A stretch of 8,266 bases of DNA. Source: Actinomycetota bacterium. GTDB lineage: Bacteria > Actinomycetota > Actinomycetes > Actinomycetales > Microbacteriaceae. Each line of letters opens with the position of its first letter. The first letter of the stretch is position 1. The notes beneath the pieces are model-generated. The model had not been told where the DNA came from. It searched no databases and was given only the letters and a program-made list of their open reading frames with translations. Where the stretch lies: positions 1 to 8,266 of the forward strand of contig WLDR01000061.1 of assembly GCA_009704705.1 (NCBI GenBank). Reading direction: 5' to 3'. A program made the translations under genes and the position numbers. Below are positions 1 to 4,381 of this stretch, in pieces.

Positions 1-1124
1 GGGCGAGTCCAGCGCTCGAAGATTCGTGTGGCGGCAATCATGCCCACCACGTAGACACACACCATTCCGCTGATCTGAAGCGTCAGAATCGTGTCGATCC
101 GAAAGTCGTTGAATGTCATGAGCGTGAGTGACCCGCTCGAGATGATGAACATGATGATCAGGCTTCGTCGCGGCACCGCATCCGGCTCAGAACCTTTCGC
201 CATGAATTTCGGCAGGTCGCCGTCGCGCCCCAGCGCCGAACCGAGTTTGCCTGCTCCGGCGAAATAGGCGTTGACCACTCCGAAGCTCATGACGCCGGCA
301 ATCACGGCTATGACCGTGCCGCCCACGCCGGGTGAAGCGGAGTTGACCAGATTCAACAACGGAACGGAGCCGACCCCCGCTTGGTCGCCCAACACACCGA
401 TGGTCGCCCACTGTGTGACGAGATAGGCGCCACCGGTCAGCACGAGCGCGAGCCCGGTCGCAATCGGGATGATCCGTCGTGGGTCTTTGAACTCCGCCGC
501 GATGTGCGTGCCGACTTCCCAGCCCGCGAACGCCCACATCAACAACAGCATGGCCTGACCGACTCCGACGAGTCCGTTCGGCATGAACGGGGTGAAGTTC
601 TCGGGGTTCACAGCCGGGGCGCCGACGGATGCGACGAGCACGACCACCATCATCATCAGCGCCGTCAGCACGAACTGTACCCAGCCCGCCAGACGCACAC
701 CGAGCAAATTCAGGGCAAACGGCGCGACATACAAGACCAGCACAATCGGCAACATCGCCGAGCGAGAAAGCCCGAGCACCGCCACGATGTATTCGGCGCC
801 CATGACCGACACAATTGGCAGGCCTGTTGAAACACCGAAGTAGAACCAGTAGCCGGTCATGCGGGCAAACGTGTTGCCCATGCTCTTTCGCACGTAGCTG
901 GCCACGCCGCCCGAGTCGGGGTAGCGCGCGGCAAGGGCTCCGAATGTGGCAGCGACGGGGATAGTCAGAACGACCATCAGCGCAACACTCAAGATTGACG
1001 CCGGGCCGGCGACGGCGGCCGAGAGTCCCGGAAGAACAAGAATCCCACTCCCCAGCACCGATGCCACATAGAGGGCGGTGCCTTGCGCGAGGCCAAGGTG
1101 TCCGTGCTGTGTCTTCTGAGTCAC
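1..1124 (-). CDS. APC-superfamily amino-acid permease, YjeH-like (C-terminus cut by window edge)
   Basis: Reading the minus strand from a GTG at 1124 gives 374 open codons that run off the left edge. The protein is strongly hydrophobic, with about ten membrane segments visible. The N-terminus (GLAQG, residues 11-15, then GSGILVLPG, 25-33) is the unwound TM1 substrate site of APC transporters. The short loop YPDSGGV (68-74), AFAGWE (198-203) in TM6 and EFKDPRRIIP (211-220) after it match the family, and closely resemble E. coli YjeH, an exporter of methionine and branched-chain amino acids. YjeH is about 418 residues, so roughly the last 45 are missing here. GTG 1124 is the only plausible start: no ATG, GTG or TTG lies between it and the GLAQG motif, nor in frame for about 60 nt upstream. 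A GAGGG lies just 1 nt before it, too close to be an ideal Shine-Dalgarno. It diverges from the FKBP gene with a 36-bp gap. The export direction and substrate are inferred from resemblance only. Confidence 0.92.
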   Translation of the reverse strand, partial: MTQKTQHGHLGLAQGTALYVASVLGSGILVLPGLSAAVAGPASILSVALMVVLTIPVAATFGALAARYPDSGGVASYVRKSMGNTFARMTGYWFYFGVSTGLPIVSVMGAEYIVAVLGLSRSAMLPIVLVLYVAPFALNLLGVRLAGWVQFVLTALMMMVVVLVASVGAPAVNPENFTPFMPNGLVGVGQAMLLLMWAFAGWEVGTHIAAEFKDPRRIIPIATGLALVLTGGAYLVTQWATIGVLGDQAGVGSVPLLNLVNSASPGVGGTVIAVIAGVMSFGVVNAYFAGAGKLGSALGRDGDLPKFMAKGSEPDAVPRRSLIIMFIISSGSLTLMTFNDFRIDTILTLQISGMVCVYVVGMIAATRIFERWTR

Positions 1125-1160
1125 GCCCTCACTCTGCCATGTTCGTGGTTGGATTGACGC

Positions 1161-1535
1161 ATGAGTGAAAACAACTTGACCAAGCCAGAAATCGACGCTC
1201 CGATGGAGCCGGCACCGGCCGATCTCGTCATCATCGACCTCGTCGAAGGTACGGGCGCCGAGGCCACTCCGGGATCAACCGTAGATGTGCACTACCTCGG
1301 TGTGGAATATGAAACCGGCGAAGAGTTCGACGCCTCGTGGAACCGAGGTGAATCAATCAACTTCCCGTTGCAGGCGCTCATTTCGGGCTGGCAAGAAGGC
1401 ATTCCGGGCATGAAGGTTGGTGGTCGCCGTCAGTTGATTTGCCCTCCCCACAAGGCCTACGGCCCCGCCGGTGGCGGACACTCGCTGTCGGGCAAGACGC
1501 TCATCTTCGTGATCGACCTGCTGGGCGTGAGCTAG
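1161..1535 (+). CDS. FKBP-type peptidyl-prolyl cis-trans isomerase (cytosolic, single domain)
   Basis: This 124-residue protein catalyses cis-trans isomerisation of X-Pro bonds and helps proteins fold. It has one FKBP domain (about 22-123) after a short acidic tail, with no signal peptide or lipobox, so it is cytosolic. The aromatic pocket is complete compared with FKBP12: Y45, F56-D57, F68, L73-I74, W77 (ISGWQEG), Y100 (HKAYG) and F116. It should therefore be active and able to bind FK506-type ligands. The start at 1161 has only a weak GGA upstream. A TTGGAT 6 nt before the ATG sits at leaderless -10 distance but lacks the usual A at position 2. The downstream hydrolase starts 4 nt after the stop, so the two are probably cotranscribed and translationally coupled. 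Confidence 0.96.
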   Translation: MSENNLTKPEIDAPMEPAPADLVIIDLVEGTGAEATPGSTVDVHYLGVEYETGEEFDASWNRGESINFPLQALISGWQEGIPGMKVGGRRQLICPPHKAYGPAGGGHSLSGKTLIFVIDLLGVS

Positions 1536-1539
1536 GCAC

Positions 1540-2247
1540 ATGGCTCGGGCCTCTGGCCTGCCCGCTGTCGACGAGCAAGCAATTCGGTGGTCGGTTCCGC
1601 GCGCGCAAGTTGCGCGCGAATTGTCCGGCGGTTCGGGAGCCCCGCGACCGCTCTTGCTGATGCTTCATGGGTATGGGTCACACGAGCTCGACCTCTTCGG
1701 CCTTGCCGAGTACCTGCCGAGTGACTATGTCGTCGCATCCGTGCGTGGTCTCTTGCCGGCCGGCAACGGATATGCCTGGTTCCCGCTGGAATACGACCCC
1801 GCGTCAGACACGCTCCTGCGTGATGCGAATGACGTCAACGAGTCTGCCCGCGTTCTCTTGACGTGGCTTGACACACTCGAAGCTGAAGTTGGACCAGTTT
1901 CGCCAATTGTCTTGCTCGGTTTTTCCCAAGGCGGAGCGATGGGCATCCAGTTGCTGCGACACGCGCCCGAGCGGTTTGCCGCCGCGGTCATCTTGGCCAG
2001 CTTTGTGATCCCCGACGATTCACCGGGGCACGATGAACGGGATGCGGCGCTCGCCGGTGCGAACATTCCCGTGTTCTGGGGTCGCGACCCCCATGACCCC
2101 GTTATCGGCGAGGAACTCATCTCGTTCACACGCCGATGGCTTCCCGAGCACTCCGACCTTGACGCGCGCTTGTATGCGAACGTTGGCCACGGCATCTCTA
2201 TGGAAGAAATCGAAGATGTCAGTGCGTTTCTCGGCGGTTTGTCGTAA
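1540..2247 (+). CDS. Alpha/beta hydrolase, phospholipase/carboxylesterase (acyl-protein-thioesterase-like) family
   Basis: This 235-residue soluble hydrolase belongs to the Abhydrolase_2 / YpfH group, which cleaves carboxyl esters or thioesters. The oxyanion-loop motif LHGYGS lies at 42-47. The nucleophile elbow GFSQGG is at 127-132, with S129 as nucleophile. The probable acid is D186 in DPHDPVI and the base is H217 in GHGIS. The GFSQGG elbow and the D-P-V-I acid loop are characteristic of this family. There is no signal peptide. The ATG at 1540 lies 4 nt after the FKBP stop and lacks a clear Shine-Dalgarno, which suggests re-initiation by ribosomes leaving the FKBP gene. The true substrate cannot be told from the sequence. 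A terminator-like hairpin overlaps its last codons. Confidence 0.93.
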   Translation: MARASGLPAVDEQAIRWSVPRAQVARELSGGSGAPRPLLLMLHGYGSHELDLFGLAEYLPSDYVVASVRGLLPAGNGYAWFPLEYDPASDTLLRDANDVNESARVLLTWLDTLEAEVGPVSPIVLLGFSQGGAMGIQLLRHAPERFAAAVILASFVIPDDSPGHDERDAALAGANIPVFWGRDPHDPVIGEELISFTRRWLPEHSDLDARLYANVGHGISMEEIEDVSAFLGGLS

Positions 2248-2267
2248 CCGAAGAAACGCTTATCTTT
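2224..2267 (+). terminator. Probable intrinsic terminator overlapping the end of the hydrolase gene
   Basis: GCGTTTCTCGG (2224-2234) can pair with CCGAAGAAACGC (2248-2259) with a single bulged base. In an alternative fold GCGTTTCT pairs with AGAAACGC, and CGGTT (2235-2239) with AACCG (2246-2250) on top. A T-rich TTATCTTT tail follows at 2260-2267. The left arm is in the last codons of the hydrolase gene and the stop codon lies in the loop. The T-tract is interrupted, so it is weaker than the other two terminators in the window. It would separate this unit from the convergent gene that ends at 2276. Confidence 0.5.
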
Positions 2268-2275
2268 CGAGCCGC

Positions 2276-2674
2276 TCAGGTGTTGAGTGAGAATCGACGA
2301 CCTCGCACGTCGTCTGCGCTCACTTGCATCCACACGTACGGACGATCCGGCGCAAAGTCCAAAATCGGCAATTTGTCGAGAATCTCTTGGTCTGAGCCGA
2401 GCGTCAGCGTGCGCAGATGACCCAGAATCACAACACTCCATGCGTTCTCAGAAAGCTGCCACGCAGACTCGAATGCAACCGCCCGGTTGTCGCAGTCGAC
2501 ACGTAAACGTGAGTCGGCCGCGGTACGAAAGTAAATGTCCTCGCCGAACACGACGTAGTTCACTGGAAAAATATCGGGCGCACCGTCGCGAGCACTGGCG
2601 ATGCGACCAATCTGAGACGTCGCGAGCAATTCCCACGCCTCATCGCGAGTCAATCGCGTTATCGGATTTACCAC
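2276..2674 (-). CDS. PPOX-fold (pyridoxamine 5'-phosphate oxidase-like) flavin-binding family protein
   Basis: The 132-residue product is a small split-barrel protein of the PPOX superfamily, common in actinobacteria, where members bind FMN, F420 or haem. Visible family features are ITRLTRDEAWELLATSQIGRIA (5-26), PDIFPVNYVVF (33-43), the FRT segment (49-51), AWSVVILG (78-85) and a closing RPYVWMQVSADDVRGRRF (111-128). The frame is open further upstream to an ATG at 2746, but that start would overlap the DUF805 gene by 68 nt and add 24 residues that do not look like the family. GTG 2674 lies 4 nt after the DUF805 stop and is the better start, so the two probably form one transcript. Cofactor and substrate cannot be decided. 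Related proteins are often automatically named pyridoxamine phosphate oxidases without evidence of that reaction. Confidence 0.87.
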   Translation of the reverse strand: MVNPITRLTRDEAWELLATSQIGRIASARDGAPDIFPVNYVVFGEDIYFRTAADSRLRVDCDNRAVAFESAWQLSENAWSVVILGHLRTLTLGSDQEILDKLPILDFAPDRPYVWMQVSADDVRGRRFSLNT

Positions 2675-2678
2675 GCAG

Positions 2679-3116
2679 CTACTTCGATTGAGGAAGCGCA
2701 CCCCAGGCGTTCGACTTGGGGTCGGATGGCGCAACCATGAAGACAATCATCAGAATCGTGCCCACGAACGGCAAGAACGTCAACAGAACGAACCACCCCG
2801 AGCGCCCAGTGTCGTGAAGTCGACGCACAGCCACGGCGAGCGACGGTAAGAGAATCGCAAGCGACCATGCCAACAGAACGAAGTACGCCGGGTTGAATAC
2901 GGCAGCCATGATCTGATCAAAGGCTGCGTCGTCGGTTGCCCCGCTGGCGATGATGGGAGCAATCATGTCGAACATGATCACGGAGTAGATCGCGCCGAGC
3001 AATCCGCGAGTCACGTACTCAAAGAGGGTCCACCACCAGAATTCCGGACGACCGGCGCGCCCAGAAAACGTGGCGTACTTCGAGAAGACGGAACGAATCG
3101 AACTGAAGAATGTCAT
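2679..3116 (-). CDS. DUF805 family integral membrane protein
   Basis: This 145-residue protein matches DUF805. It has an N-terminal F-SGRAGRPEFWWWTLF signature (17-32), a conserved RRLHDTGRSGW motif (98-108) and a C-terminal PSDPKSNAWG (130-139). Hydrophobic stretches at about 26-57, 74-95 and 108-130 suggest three or four membrane segments, with the conserved RRLHDTGRSGW loop between the last two. The family function is unknown. The ATG at 3116 has no Shine-Dalgarno but is preceded, after exactly 6 nt, by TATTCT, which fits a leaderless transcript. It is probably cotranscribed with the PPOX-like gene downstream and is divergent from the TM2-domain gene. Confidence 0.94.
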   Translation of the reverse strand: MTFFSSIRSVFSKYATFSGRAGRPEFWWWTLFEYVTRGLLGAIYSVIMFDMIAPIIASGATDDAAFDQIMAAVFNPAYFVLLAWSLAILLPSLAVAVRRLHDTGRSGWFVLLTFLPFVGTILMIVFMVAPSDPKSNAWGALPQSK

Positions 3117-3122
3117 GGGTCC

Positions 3123-3128
3123 AGAATA
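3123..3128 (-). promoter_or_regulatory. Putative -10 box (TATTCT) for the DUF805 gene, leaderless geometry
   Basis: On the minus strand TATTCT is followed by GGACCC and then the ATG at 3116. A TANNNT box ending 6-7 nt before the start codon is the usual arrangement for leaderless actinobacterial mRNAs. The -35 region (around 3146-3151, GTGTCT) is weak and lies inside the TM2 coding sequence. This box overlaps the opposing -10 box at 3127-3132 by two bases. Confidence 0.55.
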
Positions 3129-3132
3129 GCCT
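3127..3132 (+). promoter_or_regulatory. Putative -10 box (TAGCCT) for the TM2-domain gene, leaderless geometry
   Basis: TAGCCT is followed after 7 nt by the ATG at 3140, again fitting a leaderless start, and no Shine-Dalgarno is present. A weak -35 (CTGAAG, 3103-3108) lies 18 nt upstream inside the DUF805 gene. This spacing is the main reason to prefer ATG 3140 over the in-frame ATG at 3110. Confidence 0.55.
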
Positions 3133-3139
3133 CAGCCAT

Positions 3140-3565
3140 ATGTCGAGACACGACCCAATTTTTGATCCGGATGCGCCCGCGCAGGCCCCGGTTGCGTCCG
3201 AGCTGGGGCCGTTCGAGTCCCCGACGTCCGAGTCCCCGACGTCCGAGCACCTGCCGCCAACGCTCGAGCCATCCACACTCGAGCCTCCCGAGCCCGGGCC
3301 AGAGGCCCCCGCCTACCAAATCGTGCGTGTCGCCACGGGCGAGCAGCGCTCCGTCGGTGTCGCGTACGCGCTTTTCTGCCTCTCGTTCATTGGGGTGGCC
3401 GGCATCCAACACTTCTACTTGGGGCACTTCTTTCGAGGCGCCCTCTGGTTGTTGACCTGGGGGCTCTTCGGCATCGGGCTCATATACGACCTCTTTGCGA
3501 CCGGCTCACAGGTCTATGCCTTCAATGTGCGTCGATCCACCGTGGTTGCGCAGCCACTGATCTAG
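3140..3565 (+). CDS. TM2-domain membrane protein with a Pro/Glu-rich N-terminal tail
   Basis: The 141-residue product has two parts. Residues 1-58 are a disordered, acidic, Pro/Ser/Thr/Glu-rich tail (SPTSESPTSE, then TLEPSTLEPPEPGPE). Residues 71-121 are a TM2 domain: a first membrane helix (about 72-91), the HFYLG turn (91-95), a second helix (about 99-120) and the IYDLF end motif (115-119). TM2 proteins are small two-helix membrane proteins of mostly unknown role. An in-frame ATG at 3110 would add 10 residues and overlap the divergent DUF805 gene by 7 bp. ATG 3140 is preferred because a -10-like TAGCCT lies 7 nt before it. A 15-bp tandem duplication lies in the tail. No terminator is evident between its stop and the rpsO promoter. 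Confidence 0.88.
   Translation: MSRHDPIFDPDAPAQAPVASELGPFESPTSESPTSEHLPPTLEPSTLEPPEPGPEAPAYQIVRVATGEQRSVGVAYALFCLSFIGVAGIQHFYLGHFFRGALWLLTWGLFGIGLIYDLFATGSQVYAFNVRRSTVVAQPLI
3215..3244 (+). repeat. Two perfect 15-bp tandem repeats inside the TM2 gene tail
   Basis: The unit GAGTCCCCGACGTCC occurs twice in direct succession (3215-3229 and 3230-3244) and encodes ESPTS-ESPTS. Because the unit is a multiple of three, copy-number change would lengthen or shorten the disordered tail without shifting the frame. Confidence 0.9.
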
Positions 3566-3591
3566 TCCGCATCCACCCCCACTGCGCTGGT

Positions 3592-3620
3592 TTCTTCGCC
3601 CGGCAGGGCTCTGGTAAGGT
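3592..3620 (+). promoter_or_regulatory. Putative rpsO promoter
   Basis: TAAGGT (3615-3620) matches the actinobacterial TANNNT -10 box. TTCTTC (3592-3597) is a weak -35 at 17-bp spacing. The predicted start is A3626, six bases past the -10, which gives a leader of about 89 nt before the rpsO ATG. Confidence 0.5.
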
Positions 3621-3625
3621 TGGCA

Positions 3626-3714
3626 AGTTGCCGTGTAACGGCCGCGGATCAAGAGCGCCACTGCACACTGCAGTTGGCACCGCGCAACGAGAAGAAAAGA
3701 AAGGGGATCACCAC
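3626..3714 (+). promoter_or_regulatory. Structured rpsO 5' leader, candidate S15 autoregulatory RNA
   Basis: Two hairpins are visible. GCCGT-GTA-ACGGC lies at 3630-3642. The second, 3657-3678, pairs GCC-ACTGCA with TGCAGT-GGC around a CAC loop, with T3675 bulged. CGCGG (3643-3647) can pair with CCGCG (3680-3684) below this hairpin, leaving an asymmetric internal loop (3648-3656 against A3679). A purine-rich single-stranded stretch then runs into the Shine-Dalgarno (AAGGGG, about 3701-3706) before the ATG at 3715. S15 is known in several phyla to bind folded leaders of its own mRNA. That it does so here is inference. Confidence 0.45.
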
Positions 3715-3984
3715 ATGGCTCTCGAAGCAGACGTCAAGAAGGCGATCATCGAAGAATATGCAACTCACCCCGGTGACACTGGATCCCCTGAGGTCCAGAT
3801 TGCGTTGCTCACCAAGCGCATCAAGGACCTGACGGAGCACCTCAAAGAGCACAAGCACGACCACCACTCACGTCGTGGACTGCTTCTGCTTGTTGGTCAG
3901 CGCCGCCGTCTTCTCGGTTACCTGTCGGACATCGATATCGAGCGTTACCGCTCGCTGATTGAGCGTCTCGGCCTTCGCCGCTAG
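3715..3984 (+). CDS. rpsO: 30S ribosomal protein S15
   Basis: S15 is a primary binding protein of the 16S rRNA central domain, binds the h20-h21-h22 three-way junction, and helps form bridge B4 to the 50S subunit. The 89-residue length is exactly usual. Conserved rRNA contacts are all present: GDTGSPEVQ (20-28), HKHDHHSRRGL (46-56) and the YLSDIDIERYRSLIERLGLRR end. ATG 3715 is chosen over earlier in-frame starts because the family begins with MAL-x-A-x-x-K and an AAGGGG Shine-Dalgarno lies about 8 nt upstream. A strong terminator follows 43 nt after the stop, so most transcripts should be monocistronic, although rpsO and pnp are adjacent as in most bacteria. Confidence 0.99.
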   Translation: MALEADVKKAIIEEYATHPGDTGSPEVQIALLTKRIKDLTEHLKEHKHDHHSRRGLLLLVGQRRRLLGYLSDIDIERYRSLIERLGLRR

Positions 3985-4026
3985 TCAGCCCGAAACTGCT
4001 GACGAAGCTCGCAACGAGAACGTCAC

Positions 4027-4060
4027 GATGGCCTCACCTGTGGGTGGGGTCATCTTTTTT
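4027..4060 (+). terminator. Strong rho-independent terminator after rpsO
   Basis: GATGGCCTCACC (4027-4038) pairs along all 12 positions (two G-U pairs) with GGTGGGGTCATC (4043-4054) around a TGTG loop. TTTTTT (4055-4060) follows directly. In Streptomyces and E. coli the rpsO-pnp gap carries a hairpin cut by RNase III, so this stem could also be a processing site in read-through RNA. Confidence 0.93.
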
Positions 4061-4108
4061 CGCCTGTATTTGAGTAGGTGCCCCTGCGCGACTTTGTGGG
4101 ACCCCTCC

Positions 4109-4117
4109 TGTTAGGCT
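4109..4117 (+). promoter_or_regulatory. Putative extended -10 promoter for pnp
   Basis: TG-T-TAGGCT (4109-4117) is an extended -10 element: TG, one base, then a TANNNT hexamer. No good -35 is present, as expected for this class. The predicted start is A4123, six bases downstream, which leaves a leader of about 259 nt. The same TAGGCTT-TC-AC pattern recurs at the predicted promoter of the M16 peptidase gene (7760-7773). Confidence 0.5.
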
Positions 4118-4164
4118 TGTCCACGAGCTGACGGACAGTTTTCGCTGGTCCTCGGTGGTGGGTT

Positions 4165-4180
4165 ACCGAACGCGTTCGGT
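4165..4180. repeat. Perfect 16-bp palindrome upstream of pnp
   Basis: ACCGAACGCGTTCGGT is identical on both strands. It lies about 42 nt downstream of the predicted pnp transcription start. It can be a hairpin in RNA (6-bp stem, CGCG loop, then GATTTT) or a protein-binding operator in DNA. Central-CG palindromes are typical of LacI- and TetR-family sites, but no regulator gene is nearby to support this. Confidence 0.85.
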
Positions 4181-4369
4181 GATTTTCTACTGGTGGCCAG
4201 CACGAAGTCTCGATACTCGTGCACGAACACGCGTACGGTTACGCGCCTTCGGTTTGTCATGCTCACAGAAGCGTCGTGTGGCGCGCGAAGGAACGCAGCA
4301 TGCGCTGCGGCTCAGGCAATCACACGGCATCGATGGTGAACCCGCACACGGTGGGTTTGCAAAATACAT

Positions 4370-4376
4370 AAGGAGG
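4370..4376 (+). promoter_or_regulatory. Perfect Shine-Dalgarno (AAGGAGG) fixing the pnp GTG start
   Basis: AAGGAGG lies 5 nt before the GTG at 4382 and is the best ribosome-binding site in the window. It decides the non-ATG start. Most neighbouring genes have weak or no Shine-Dalgarno. Confidence 0.93.
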
Positions 4377-4381
4377 AACCT

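Larger units (their letters stand above)
4123..4381 (+). promoter_or_regulatory. Long hairpin-rich 5' leader of pnp
   Basis: No gene is supported in this stretch. At least five simple hairpins are visible: ACCGAA/TTCGGT (4165-4180), GCACG-AGT/ACT-CGTGC (4200-4222, one bulge), CGCGTA/TACGCG (4230-4245), CGCAGC/GCTGCG (4294-4309) and AACCCGC/GTGGGTT (4339-4357, one G-U). Three of them are perfect 6-bp stems with 4-nt loops, beginning 65 and 64 nt apart. The last ends 12 nt before the Shine-Dalgarno. PNPase represses its own synthesis through its mRNA leader in E. coli. A similar role here is inference. A GTG-started frame beginning at 4155 is open through the region but looks random. Confidence 0.5.

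Noticed and set aside
381..843. Plus-strand frames opposite the permease
   Set aside because: Arg/His/Gln-rich products without recognisable motifs. The minus-strand permease explains the region fully.
1129..1140. A minute ATG-GCA-GAG-TGA reading frame on the minus strand just before the permease start
   Set aside because: It ends 4 nt before the GTG and could in principle couple translation, but a three-codon frame is expected by chance and has no ribosome-binding site.
1725..2441. A 238-codon minus-strand frame across the hydrolase and the end of the PPOX-like gene
   Set aside because: Ser/Arg-rich low-information protein, spanning the end of one well-supported gene and overlapping another. 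It is a shadow frame.
2675..2746. Longer form of the PPOX-like protein from ATG 2746
   Set aside because: The 24 added residues overlap the DUF805 coding sequence and do not resemble the family. GTG 2674 after the DUF805 stop is more likely.
3984..4003. GTCAGC / GCTGAC inverted repeat right after rpsO as a terminator
   Set aside because: Only six base pairs with an eight-base loop and no T-tract. The real terminator is 4027-4060.
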